Of a stretch of 64,000 bases of DNA, positions 43,800 to 52,777 are shown one piece after another. Source of the stretch: Chitinophaga arvensicola (GTDB taxonomy: Bacteria > Bacteroidota > Bacteroidia > Chitinophagales > Chitinophagaceae); assembly GCF_900110835.1 (NCBI RefSeq), contig NZ_FOJG01000002.1, forward strand, positions 806,001 through 870,000, given 5' to 3'. Numbering within the stretch: the stretch's first letter is position 1; every line of letters begins with the position of its first letter. The translations under genes and the position numbers were made by a program. A model generated the notes under the pieces. That model saw nothing but the letters and a program-made list of their open reading frames with translations. It searched no databases and was not told the DNA's origin.

Positions 43800-43853
43800 A
43801 TTATCATTTTCATACCGGGTATTGCTGCTATTCATTATTCCCGGGAAGCACCG

Positions 43854-46694
43854 TCAATACGGAGAAATTCCACGTTTTATAACAAAACCCAATTTTCCAT
43901 AGAAATCAATGGCAGCCCAGGTATCTACGATGCCCGCCACCTGTATTTTTTCGCCCGGTTTCACCACACCAATCACTTTGTGTTTGGTATCCGGGCCGTT
44001 GCGCACATTCAGCGTTGTAGCAGCAGTCACCCTTGCCTTACGGTTGCTGGCCTTTATCAGCAAGGTGTTCTCCACCTCACCCGGAAGCTGGGTATTGGCA
44101 GCAGGACGGTTATCTCCCGGCACCATAGACCGTGGTGCACGACGTTCCAGCAAACCAAGAATTTCCGCCGGCTTCCGGCTGCCCAATTGAGCAGTGAGTG
44201 CAGGAGACAACGTGGGACCTGCAGCGGTATTAATAATTTCGCTTTCCAGGAATGCTTTTACCAACGCGTTGGAAGAGTCCCGCTCCAGCCACGCAATAGC
44301 CAGCCGGAGCCGGCCTATACTGCGCGGCGCAGCTGCCGCAAAGAGACTCGCATCGAGTTTACCTAATGTGAATGGGTCGAGTACTTCCATTACATCCCTG
44401 ACCCTGCCGGCCGGCAAACTTTCTATATAGGTCAGGAAGGCCGCTTCCCTGCCAGGATTCAGTACCATCCAGCCCTGCTCCATGATAAGCCGTCCTATTT
44501 GTTCGGAAAGTTCAGTAGGGGCTTTCAGCACCGTTTCTGTGAGCATCTTTTTATAAATCAGCGGCGCACTCACCAGTGGATTTACCTGCTGTACAAAATG
44601 ATCTGCCGTAATACCGTACTCCAGGCCAAATCCAGCCAGGAATGGGAAACGCGCTACTTCTGCCAGTTCCTGCAACCTGGCCAGGCTCACATTACCTACG
44701 CCTACCCCATCCAACGCTACTTTCACCATTCCCACCGTACAATCATTCCACCAACCCGGAGTTGCCGGAACAAATGCCAACCGGTTATTGAGCTGCGCAG
44801 TCGCATTTTTCGGATCTTTAGCCGCTATTTCCACTGCAGCACGCATCACCCCTTCTGCCTCCATACCTTCTGCTATATAAGTAAGCGCATCACCCAATGC
44901 TTTCGGATCAAAGGGATAAATAATATGCATATCGTTTGTAACAGGGTCCCTGAGTTTGGTAGCACTCAATCCTACGGATGCACGCGCTGCTTCTATCGCC
45001 ACGCCTTTCTTCTGTGCCGCAATACGTTGCGCTGTAAACTCGCTCAGATTCGGATTCGCTGCCATATACGGTGCAACGCCGGCTGCCGGCGTACCCGCAG
45101 GGATCTCATGCGCCCCTACCAGGCAACCTGCAAAGATGATTCGCGCCTTAGCCGGGTTGTTGGGCAACTGCCGGATAAGCACATCCAGCAAGGCCTGTGT
45201 TCTGGCTTTCGATGCAGCATTGCTTACATCCAGGCTTTCGGTATTATAATTTACTATACCATTCTTCATACTTGGTGTGCCCGCCAGCTCCTGGCTATAG
45301 GGAGAACCATGCCCCGCAATAATCACCTGCTCAATACGGTATTTTCCGGTGGCATCTTTTTGTCCGTATGTTTTCGCCAGCTGCGGAAGCTTATTGGTAA
45401 TGGTTTTCAGCGAAGCTTGTCCCTCCAGCATTAACACCAGGTTAGGTGAATTGAGGATCAGGTCTTCAAAAAGACCGGCAGAATCCTGGAAGGCGCCGGC
45501 ATCGTCGCCTGTGTGCAGAATAAGATGCAGCGGGGCTTTCCTGGACCTGTTTTTAAAATTCGCTTTCAGTTTATTCAACGCAGGAATCGAAAACCGGTGC
45601 AGGTTGCGCACCTTTCCCTTTAATTCCGAAAAAGCGTCGGAAGAAGTAACCGTAAGCATATCTATTATCTTCTGAAACTCCGCTCCCCTTGCACCTGCTC
45701 CAGGCGTATACAATTGCTGTAAATGCGGCTGGAAATCTTTCCAGTAGTCTTTGAGTTTCTTCCACAGCACTTTCCAGGAAGCCACCAGGTCTATCAGTTG
45801 TTGCTCTGACACCGAATTATTGAGTACATGCCCGCCCATCAGCGCTTCCAGCTGTTGTAAGGCTACGCCCAGTTCAATACGTTTAGCCAATGGCGGGGTG
45901 CTATCCTGTATTTTCACCGTGTCCACCTGCTGACAACCACGTCCAAAAGCAGACAGCGCCTGCCATTGCGGGGGTTTCAATGCCACCAGGTCTTTTATTT
46001 TCACGTCGCCTGCACCCGGAATTAAATAATCATCTGATCTCAGCCGGTTCAGCAACGACCATAAGGCATTGCGATCGGCCGGCTTCTTCAGCGAGGGATC
46101 AATAAACCAATCGGATTGCCGCAGCGTATAGTTGCTGAACTCCTCCAGCGACATGCCTTCATTGGCAGCGGTACCATCTCCCAGCAACGTTGTTTTGTCG
46201 CTCCTGTCTACAGGAGAATTAACAAATGGCGCCAGCGGTGCACGGGCAATCACGGAGGCCGGGCGCTGCTGCACCACATGCGTCAGTTCATGCGCCAGCA
46301 GGTGTTTCCCTTCCTTGTCGCCGCTGTATTCATTCGCACCAAAAAAGATATCATTGCCATGCGTAAAAGCTTTTGCCTGCAACTGCCCGCTGAGCCGGGC
46401 CGCTCCTGCATCTTCGTGGATACGTACCGCACTGAAATCCCGGCCAAAAGCACGGCCCATATCCTGCTGCTGACGCGCAGGTAGCGGCGAGCCGCCGCCT
46501 TTACTTTGGGCAAGCTGCTGTTCTACGTCCGGTGCCACTTCCTGTGTCCCCGTATCTCCTTCCGCCTGCCGCTGAATGACGGGCTGAAAAAAAGATTCCT
46601 TCACCGGAGAGGTACCAAAAAAAGGACCTTCCCGCTGTTGAGGAGCCGTAGCTTTTAATCCCGCTGGTTGTATTTGTGCATTTGGTCTGGCCAC
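43854..46694 (-). CDS. DUF4157 eCIS cargo with caspase-like (clan CD) peptidase candidate and C-terminal SH3b domain
   Basis: A 946-residue protein. It opens with PFF (Phe25-26) and SFF (35-36) eight residues apart. The DUF4157 domain spans about 75-143, with HELTH at 135-139. Residues 385-580 look like a clan CD cysteine peptidase: a hydrophobic strand ends in QVIIAGHGSP (His462) and a second in ARIIFAGCLVGAH (Cys524), the His-Cys dyad layout of CHAT, caspase and C80-type peptidases. A helical region follows, then an SH3b domain (about 885-946, TLNVRNGPDTKHKVIGVV), which usually binds cell-wall material. It fits a toxin carried by the eCIS. Catalysis is inferred only from the motif pattern. 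Confidence 0.75.
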   Translation of the reverse strand: MARPNAQIQPAGLKATAPQQREGPFFGTSPVKESFFQPVIQRQAEGDTGTQEVAPDVEQQLAQSKGGGSPLPARQQQDMGRAFGRDFSAVRIHEDAGAARLSGQLQAKAFTHGNDIFFGANEYSGDKEGKHLLAHELTHVVQQRPASVIARAPLAPFVNSPVDRSDKTTLLGDGTAANEGMSLEEFSNYTLRQSDWFIDPSLKKPADRNALWSLLNRLRSDDYLIPGAGDVKIKDLVALKPPQWQALSAFGRGCQQVDTVKIQDSTPPLAKRIELGVALQQLEALMGGHVLNNSVSEQQLIDLVASWKVLWKKLKDYWKDFQPHLQQLYTPGAGARGAEFQKIIDMLTVTSSDAFSELKGKVRNLHRFSIPALNKLKANFKNRSRKAPLHLILHTGDDAGAFQDSAGLFEDLILNSPNLVLMLEGQASLKTITNKLPQLAKTYGQKDATGKYRIEQVIIAGHGSPYSQELAGTPSMKNGIVNYNTESLDVSNAASKARTQALLDVLIRQLPNNPAKARIIFAGCLVGAHEIPAGTPAAGVAPYMAANPNLSEFTAQRIAAQKKGVAIEAARASVGLSATKLRDPVTNDMHIIYPFDPKALGDALTYIAEGMEAEGVMRAAVEIAAKDPKNATAQLNNRLAFVPATPGWWNDCTVGMVKVALDGVGVGNVSLARLQELAEVARFPFLAGFGLEYGITADHFVQQVNPLVSAPLIYKKMLTETVLKAPTELSEQIGRLIMEQGWMVLNPGREAAFLTYIESLPAGRVRDVMEVLDPFTLGKLDASLFAAAAPRSIGRLRLAIAWLERDSSNALVKAFLESEIINTAAGPTLSPALTAQLGSRKPAEILGLLERRAPRSMVPGDNRPAANTQLPGEVENTLLIKASNRKARVTAATTLNVRNGPDTKHKVIGVVKPGEKIQVAGIVDTWAAIDFYGKLGFVIKRGISPY

Positions 46695-46705
46695 GTGCTT
46701 CCGTT

Positions 46706-48064
46706 TTATTCAATTGTCTGGTTAGGAACACAAACGCCCTGACCATTATTACTTTCTGACCGTCTCACATACCGGCAGGTAGGACCTCCATAAATGGCTT
46801 CCAGGTCCAGGCCTGGCGCCATTCCCGGTTGCCAGTCGCCGATAATCGAAATCGGCGCCAGACCGCTGGTCTGCTTCTTTTTGATATCTACATTCTCCGA
46901 ACCGGTCACACTCCAGAACGCATGATTCAATGGAATAAAAGCACCCATTTCGCGCACACCCAGCACCACTGCAAAATTCATCAGCCAGAAATAATGTGTG
47001 AGATGGAAAGGCCCTTTTTTTGCATCCGGGTAATGCAGGGGGAATACCGCACCCGGGCGATCCCGGAGACCTATCTTACCCTTGGTAGTACCCGGACCTG
47101 AGTTGAACATACTCAATCCATCTATAGCAAAGCCACTGGTAGCGTTTTCCAGATCTTTACAAGGTAACAGGTTGCAATTGGCGTAGTCGAGCAGCATCGT
47201 GCGACCGGCATTGTCGCTGTATTGCGCCATCAGCGTGTCGCGCGTGAGGATCTGCGTAAAACCAACACCCGTGCCACCCAGGGACGTCAGCGTGATATCG
47301 GCCGATGCGGCCATGGAAAAATGAGTGCGGGCGAAAAAGTTATCCGCCTCATTAAAAGTGGGCTTGGGCGTGGGAATTCCCTGTTGTTTTATGATCAGGT
47401 TCTGTACATCCACATCCACCCAGGGTGGCAACTTGGATACAACCGGCGTGGGCCTGAACAGGAACAGTTCCACCCGCCGGTTACGCGCCTGATTTTCCGG
47501 AGAAGTTTCCGGCGCCAGGCTTCTCGGACTGGTAGTGGAATCTATCACAATCCTGTTGGCAGGAATTTTTTTAGCGATCAGGAAATCACGGATCACCGCC
47601 GCTCTCTGTCCTGCCAGTGCTTTGTTGCTGTCTGCATTGCCGGAGGTACTGGCCGCACCTTGTAGCTTCACCTGTAAAGAGCTGTCTTTTTTTAATAACT
47701 CTACCCAACGATCGCCTACTTCGTTTAGCCTTTGGCGGTGTGCATCACGCATATCTGTTTCACCCACGCAATAATTCCAGAAAATTAATTCGTTGCTGCT
47801 GGCTTTACCGGCACTCGTATCTTCCACCCCGAAAATCTTACCTGGATTATCACTGGCCCATTTGGCTTCCGGCGTCTTGTCTGATTTACAAGCATCTGCC
47901 ACTGCGGCGTTGGCGGTATCTTTGGCTTTTGTATCTGCGGGTTGCTTTTGCAGGGTACTATCAGGGGCTTTACTGAAAAAAGAATCCCCGCCCTCAGCTT
48001 TGCTGAAAAAAGGCTTATCACTTTCCGCCTGTTTATTGTTTAAGTTTTTGGGGTGCTTCTTCAT
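46706..48064 (-). CDS. OmpA-C-like protein with N-terminal FF motif, no signal peptide
   Basis: A 452-residue protein. The leader has PFF (Phe19-20) and SFF (29-30) exactly eight residues apart, then a low-complexity Lys/Ala/Asp linker. An OmpA-C-like peptidoglycan-binding domain covers about 92-205 (LQGAASTSGNADSNKALAGQ and NQARNRRVELFLF). The 245-residue C-terminal domain (EADNFFARTHF, PLHYPDAKKGPFHL) is unknown to me. Unlike ordinary OmpA proteins it has no signal peptide, so it is not exported by Sec; injection by the eCIS would explain that. It lies 11 bp from neighbouring cargo genes. Confidence 0.75.
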   Translation of the reverse strand: MKKHPKNLNNKQAESDKPFFSKAEGGDSFFSKAPDSTLQKQPADTKAKDTANAAVADACKSDKTPEAKWASDNPGKIFGVEDTSAGKASSNELIFWNYCVGETDMRDAHRQRLNEVGDRWVELLKKDSSLQVKLQGAASTSGNADSNKALAGQRAAVIRDFLIAKKIPANRIVIDSTTSPRSLAPETSPENQARNRRVELFLFRPTPVVSKLPPWVDVDVQNLIIKQQGIPTPKPTFNEADNFFARTHFSMAASADITLTSLGGTGVGFTQILTRDTLMAQYSDNAGRTMLLDYANCNLLPCKDLENATSGFAIDGLSMFNSGPGTTKGKIGLRDRPGAVFPLHYPDAKKGPFHLTHYFWLMNFAVVLGVREMGAFIPLNHAFWSVTGSENVDIKKKQTSGLAPISIIGDWQPGMAPGLDLEAIYGGPTCRYVRRSESNNGQGVCVPNQTIE

Positions 48065-48075
48065 ATCAGACTATT

Positions 48076-48696
48076 TTATTCAAACAACGGTTCTTCTTTG
48101 AAATAGGCAGCCAGAGCTGCTGCATCATCTATCTTTCGCGTGCCTTCTTTTGTTTCTATCACCACCTCCATTACCTGTGTTCTCTCCACCTGCATGTTTG
48201 TAAATGGCCCGGGGTTACGCCATACGTTTTCACTGATCTGTGCATCCGACAGGGACACCGTTTCCATGCGCACCTGTTCCATTTGCGTATTCATGAGCCA
48301 GGCCGCTTCCAGAGAGGTATCTGCTAATGCTACGTCTTTCCATATGGTGCCGGTAAAATCCGCCCGCTTTCCATTGCTGTTGATCATTTCACAACGTTCA
48401 AACCGGGAATAGGACAGATTACACTTAAAGAAACTGCAATGCACAAACCGGCAATCAATGAAGGTACAGTATAGCACATCTGCAAAAGAAAAATCTACAT
48501 CTTCAAAAACTACATTTTCAAAAACGCAGTACGACAACAGGCTCTCCTGCACCGACAAATGATCCAGTGTTGCATCAGCAAACCTGACATCACCCAGCCG
48601 GAGTTGGTTTCCGGCACTATTATCCCCTCCGTTATCCAGCCATTGCTCATGTTCCCGGATGGCTTCCTGTAAATTTTTGCTGTTGATCTGATCCAT
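48076..48696 (-). CDS. Pentapeptide-repeat protein
   Basis: A 206-residue protein. Residues about 30-165 follow the A(D/N)LxX five-residue pattern of pentapeptide repeats (for example SFADVLYCTFIDCRFVHCSF, with aromatic or aliphatic residues at each fifth position), which fold into a right-handed beta-helix. No FF leader is present. Such proteins can mimic DNA or act as scaffolds. It starts 10 bp after the nuclease-like cargo gene, a typical position for an immunity protein, but immunity is speculation here. Confidence 0.85.
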   Translation of the reverse strand: MDQINSKNLQEAIREHEQWLDNGGDNSAGNQLRLGDVRFADATLDHLSVQESLLSYCVFENVVFEDVDFSFADVLYCTFIDCRFVHCSFFKCNLSYSRFERCEMINSNGKRADFTGTIWKDVALADTSLEAAWLMNTQMEQVRMETVSLSDAQISENVWRNPGPFTNMQVERTQVMEVVIETKEGTRKIDDAAALAAYFKEEPLFE

Positions 48697-48706
48697 GCCT
48701 GTTGCT

Positions 48707-51304
48707 TTAATTGTTGATGATAATTACCCGCTTCGTACCATCCGGAATAGGGCTTGGCGGCCCTTTCATGATGGCATCCAGTTCTTTAAGGAAAGTAGCT
48801 TTTTCTGCCGGTGTAAGGTTACCTACATCTACTACTACTTCCACATCCCTGGTATATTTCTGTATTTTCAGACCGATGTCCTTTGCCTGCAGATCTACGC
48901 CGTAGGTCTTGCCGTTTGGCAATGTTGGCTCAACCGGTGTTTTTATTTCCACGTAGTTAATCAGTTTATTCTTCTCATCCACCATCGCGAAATCATGTGG
49001 TGCTTCTCCATTGTCAGTATCCGGTCTTCTGGCCCTTCCTTTCAGGCGGCCCGTCTGCTCTGCCTGTAACACGGCGCTGGCTTCTGCATCTTTCTTCGGA
49101 CCTACCTTTCCATCTTCGATGGCGAGGTCTTTAAACCGTTGTCTGAAATTAGCGATTTCCTGTTCTACATTTTCATAAAGCGCCAATTTCTGTTGCTCGG
49201 TCAGATCCGCTCTTGCTTCGATATTCCTGAGCCGGGTTTCAAACGCATCCGGTGTACCACCACGCATGCGGTTATCCAGCTTAATTTCCTTGTCGTATTT
49301 CAATCTGATATCATCACAGGGCGAAGCGCACACCAGGCATTTACCATTTTCATCTACCTGTACCTTACGTTTCCCATCAATACTGTTGCCTTCCGCTTCA
49401 ATTTTAGGCGCTTCCCCTTTCGCACCCGGCGTTTCTGTTTCTCCTTTGATCTTACCATTTTTTACTTCTCCCTTCGCTCCCATTTCTATGTACCGGAGAT
49501 AGCGGGCGATAAGCATCTGCAAGTCCTTCGGCAACCAACTCACCACCTGCTTCAGGATGGCGCCGGCAATTTTACCGCCCACCCAGGCCAGGGCCAGTAA
49601 AGCCAGCATCATGGCTGTACTGATAGATCCTTCCGCAATGCGTTTGTAATAATTATCATTTTCTGCGGCCAGGGCGCCATCTTTGGCACAGGCCTCAATG
49701 CTGTTCAGGCTTAGTACACTTTTCAAAATCACCAGCAGTTCCGTGCCTATGGTAGCTGCCAGTAAACCTTCGCCGATGCTGCCTGCTGTTGCCAGTCCTG
49801 CTCCAAAGCCCGCTGCCGCTCCCGGCGCAGCTCCTACGCCACCGGCAGCAGCGCCGCCTACCAATCCCATCACGGTTTCGGAGGCAACAATCACAATAGC
49901 CACCCATCCATAGAAACGGTTGGCTATACTCAGCAAATCTTTCTGTACATAGAGGAACTGATCTGTGAACTTGCCTACATTCAGTTCTTTCAATTCATGG
50001 ATCGCCAGCTTCGCATCTTTCATCAGGGTGGCGATCTCTTTACCCAATCCTTTCTGATTTTTAGGATCGGTTTCAAAAGCGGTGGTGATGCCTTCAAAAG
50101 GATAGAGCTGGTCGTGAACGGTTTCTTTGATCGTTTCCCACCAGTTATCCTTGAGATGCGATAGCATGGGCTTTAAATAGTCGTCCCAGATAATTTCCAG
50201 GTGCCGCCTGTCTGCGAAAGGCAGGGAGAAGAAATATTTCTGTACTGCCGGACCAATGGCGTCTATCTTTTGCTCTATAAATGCTTTTATTTCGGCCAGG
50301 ATCTGCTCTTTATGTGCAATCACTTCCTGGATCATTTTCACCGTTGCCACAAATCCTTTCAGCATCAGCAGGGCTGCCGGCAAGCCCGGGATGGTACTGA
50401 TCACCACCTGTGCCGCCGTACCGGAAGCCGCATCCAGGATCATCTCCGCTGCCTCCAACGGCGATTCCGGGATCTTGATCCCCAGCAGATCTGCCAGGTC
50501 ACCCAAACCGCCTGCCACTGTACTCACCACGCTGCTGAGCAACCCTTCCCGCTGTACCATTTGCGGCATCGCGGCTGGTGTCAGCGTATTCTGCTGCAAT
50601 ACATGTGTGAGCTCATGGGCCAGCAGGTGTTTGCCGCTATCTGACCCGGGGTTGTATTCGCGTTGATTGAAGTAAATATCATTCCCGTGCGTGAAAGCCC
50701 GGGCTTGTAAACTATTGTTCAAACCGGCAGCATGACTGCCGGTATGGATCTGTACATTTTCAAAACTTTTCCCGAAAGCACCTTCCATATCCTGCCGCAC
50801 ATCCCGCGCCATCGACTGCCCTTTGCCTTTACTGCTACTAATGCCTGCTTCCACTGCCGGTGCAGCTACAGCGGCGCCTCCGGAGCCAGCCGGTTGCAGG
50901 CGGATCTCCGACGGGCCACCGGTATCAAAGATAGGTTTGCGTTGCAAACCCGGTTTTTTCTTTTCGGATTGTTCTTCTTTTTGCTCCTGTTCTTCGTGTT
51001 CACAGGCAGCACATTTCAATTGTATAGCCGGGCTTTTGCGCTGCAACGGGCTTCCCTCTACGGGCGTTGCCGGCGCCGGCTGGGCTAATCGCTGTACCAC
51101 CTTATCGGCCGTGGCATCTGCTTCTTTTTCATAATGATCTCCGGGTTCTCCTACAGATAGTTTTGTCTGAACCACCGGCTGACCAGGGAAAAAGGAACCA
51201 GTACTTTTTTCATTGGAAAAAAATCCCCCTTTCCCTTTGTTGAAAAAGGGTTGACCGGCCCGATGCGGGGCGGCAGTAGCCGTGCGGGGGGTAACTGTTT
51301 TCAT
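48707..51304 (-). CDS. DUF4157 eCIS cargo with hydrophobic middle region and PD-(D/E)XK nuclease-like C-terminus
   Basis: An 865-residue protein. The leader has three FF pairs (Phe20-21, 28-29, 38-39), then QTKLSVGEPGDHYEKEADAT, a CAAC pair with an acidic run (98-101) and DUF4157 (about 165-240; HELTH at 230-234). Residues 250-590 are helical, with a Gly/Ala-rich hydrophobic stretch at about 467-580. A CLVCASPC zinc-type motif (656-663) precedes the terminal domain (about 680-865). That domain has Glu741, then APHDFAMVDE (Asp771) and NYVEIKTP (Glu786, Lys788), the E...D...ExK pattern of PD-(D/E)XK nucleases common in polymorphic toxins. It is therefore a likely nuclease toxin; not proven. Confidence 0.78.
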   Translation of the reverse strand: MKTVTPRTATAAPHRAGQPFFNKGKGGFFSNEKSTGSFFPGQPVVQTKLSVGEPGDHYEKEADATADKVVQRLAQPAPATPVEGSPLQRKSPAIQLKCAACEHEEQEQKEEQSEKKKPGLQRKPIFDTGGPSEIRLQPAGSGGAAVAAPAVEAGISSSKGKGQSMARDVRQDMEGAFGKSFENVQIHTGSHAAGLNNSLQARAFTHGNDIYFNQREYNPGSDSGKHLLAHELTHVLQQNTLTPAAMPQMVQREGLLSSVVSTVAGGLGDLADLLGIKIPESPLEAAEMILDAASGTAAQVVISTIPGLPAALLMLKGFVATVKMIQEVIAHKEQILAEIKAFIEQKIDAIGPAVQKYFFSLPFADRRHLEIIWDDYLKPMLSHLKDNWWETIKETVHDQLYPFEGITTAFETDPKNQKGLGKEIATLMKDAKLAIHELKELNVGKFTDQFLYVQKDLLSIANRFYGWVAIVIVASETVMGLVGGAAAGGVGAAPGAAAGFGAGLATAGSIGEGLLAATIGTELLVILKSVLSLNSIEACAKDGALAAENDNYYKRIAEGSISTAMMLALLALAWVGGKIAGAILKQVVSWLPKDLQMLIARYLRYIEMGAKGEVKNGKIKGETETPGAKGEAPKIEAEGNSIDGKRKVQVDENGKCLVCASPCDDIRLKYDKEIKLDNRMRGGTPDAFETRLRNIEARADLTEQQKLALYENVEQEIANFRQRFKDLAIEDGKVGPKKDAEASAVLQAEQTGRLKGRARRPDTDNGEAPHDFAMVDEKNKLINYVEIKTPVEPTLPNGKTYGVDLQAKDIGLKIQKYTRDVEVVVDVGNLTPAEKATFLKELDAIMKGPPSPIPDGTKRVIIINN

Positions 51305-51331
51305 ATTCGCGGAAAGCTGCAGTACCAGACG

Positions 51332-52777
51332 CTATCGCCATTGTACATGCAGCGGAATTTTCATCCAGTTTAATTTGATGATACTGATATTCCAGGGCAG
51401 ATGATCCAGCAGCATATCTATCACACCAGACTCCATCTGTAACTGATGCTTGTCTTCGCCCATGGTAAGTTTTCCGGAGCGCTGAAGGAACCCTTCCCTT
51501 AGTCCATCTACCGAAGTATTCTTTAATATCTTCCAGTGTTGGATCGCATTTTCCAGCAGCCCGTCTGCTTCCTCCATCGCCGCCGGATCCGGCGTCAGCC
51601 TGGTATCCAGGGGTTGCTTCAATGGCCAGCCACAGAGCAGCTTGGGTAATACTATCTCAAATTCTTCGGCCTCCGTTTGCCCGGTGGCCATATAATGCAG
51701 CAACAGGATCGCCTTTTGCCGGGCAGCTGCATTGATAAACTGTTTGCCGTCCGTCCATTCCAGTTGCCGGAACAAGGGCGACAACCAATGATGCAGTAAG
51801 ATGATGCCCGCATGCATTACATAAAAAGTATTTTTTTCGGTGGTATCTGCCTGTAGCTCAGTTTCAGCAATCGCTTTTTCATTAGGCAACACTTCCGGTA
51901 TATCCGTTACCGTAGTCACTTTCTTTTGCAGCGCCGATGGATGGGTAGTAATATAATCCGATACCACACCACGTAACTTCTGCCAGTCTTTACGCCCGCA
52001 TAGCGTTTGCAGGGCATCCATATCAGTAAGTAATACAGGTGCTGTTGTGATGAGTAAACGATGAAGGAAAACTACTTCACTGCTGGCAGGATCTTCCGCT
52101 GCCTGCAACAACAGCGACTGCCAGCAGTCCTGTTCAAAGGCTCCTTCCGTCAGCAATGATTCCTTTGCAAAAATAAGGCTGCCGCTGGCTTCATAGAGTT
52201 GTTGTATCAACAATTCCCAGTGTACCTGGTTCTTTGCCGTGATAGTACCCAGCAATTGCGCCAGGAAAGCCCGTGGGTGCTGGAAAACAATGCGGCGCAA
52301 ATAATCGGGAGATGTTATCAACTGCTTCTTTAGATAAGCGATAGCACCATAGCTGGTTGCCAGTGTTTGCAATACCTGCTGATACCAGGCGGTATCCGGG
52401 CGACCGGCATTCCATGGAAGCGCCCCTTGTTCCATATAGTAGCACCATTGATCAAAAGCATGCTCCGGCAGGCTTTTAAAGCTGGGTCCTTTTATTTTTA
52501 AGAGAAACAGGGCTTCGCTGACTTTGGCCACCAGTAAAGCGACGTACTGATCATTCTCCAGGTCCCTGGCTTCTATCTTCCCCAGATCAATTTCGAGGCG
52601 GTCGATATAGATGACCACATCTTCCGTACTGATACTGTCGAATAGCTGCTCCAGCGCCGGGATGATTTTTTTCCAGTACAGGTCTGTTACCTGGTGTTGC
52701 CAGGTAAATACCGTTTCTTTGTTATGTACGGTCAGCAGGAGTGTTTGTTTGCGGATCCTATGTAACATCATCATCAC
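51332..52777 (-). CDS. Contractile injection system tape-measure protein (CIS_TMP type)
   Basis: A 481-residue protein. The N-terminal block is typical of the eCIS tape-measure family: a His-Arg-Ile start, LYWKKIIPALEQLFDSI, and VIYIDRLEIDLGKI (about 50-63), where the (I/L)DRLELDLG box is the family signature. Helical middle and C-terminal regions (for example HAGIILLHHWLSPLFRQ) follow. It should set the length of the injection tube. The frame begins GTG-ATG-ATG-ATG, so the exact start is uncertain by up to three codons. The first base directly follows the stop of the baseplate gene, suggesting coupled translation. Confidence 0.88.
   Translation of the reverse strand: MMMMLHRIRKQTLLLTVHNKETVFTWQHQVTDLYWKKIIPALEQLFDSISTEDVVIYIDRLEIDLGKIEARDLENDQYVALLVAKVSEALFLLKIKGPSFKSLPEHAFDQWCYYMEQGALPWNAGRPDTAWYQQVLQTLATSYGAIAYLKKQLITSPDYLRRIVFQHPRAFLAQLLGTITAKNQVHWELLIQQLYEASGSLIFAKESLLTEGAFEQDCWQSLLLQAAEDPASSEVVFLHRLLITTAPVLLTDMDALQTLCGRKDWQKLRGVVSDYITTHPSALQKKVTTVTDIPEVLPNEKAIAETELQADTTEKNTFYVMHAGIILLHHWLSPLFRQLEWTDGKQFINAAARQKAILLLHYMATGQTEAEEFEIVLPKLLCGWPLKQPLDTRLTPDPAAMEEADGLLENAIQHWKILKNTSVDGLREGFLQRSGKLTMGEDKHQLQMESGVIDMLLDHLPWNISIIKLNWMKIPLHVQWR

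Noticed and set aside
43720..43847. Three copies of TTCCGGGA-like sequence around the TTCG hairpin
   Set aside because: They are short, include the palindrome TTCCCGGGAA (43838-43847), and look like chance in a GC-rich gap; no regulator site could be named.
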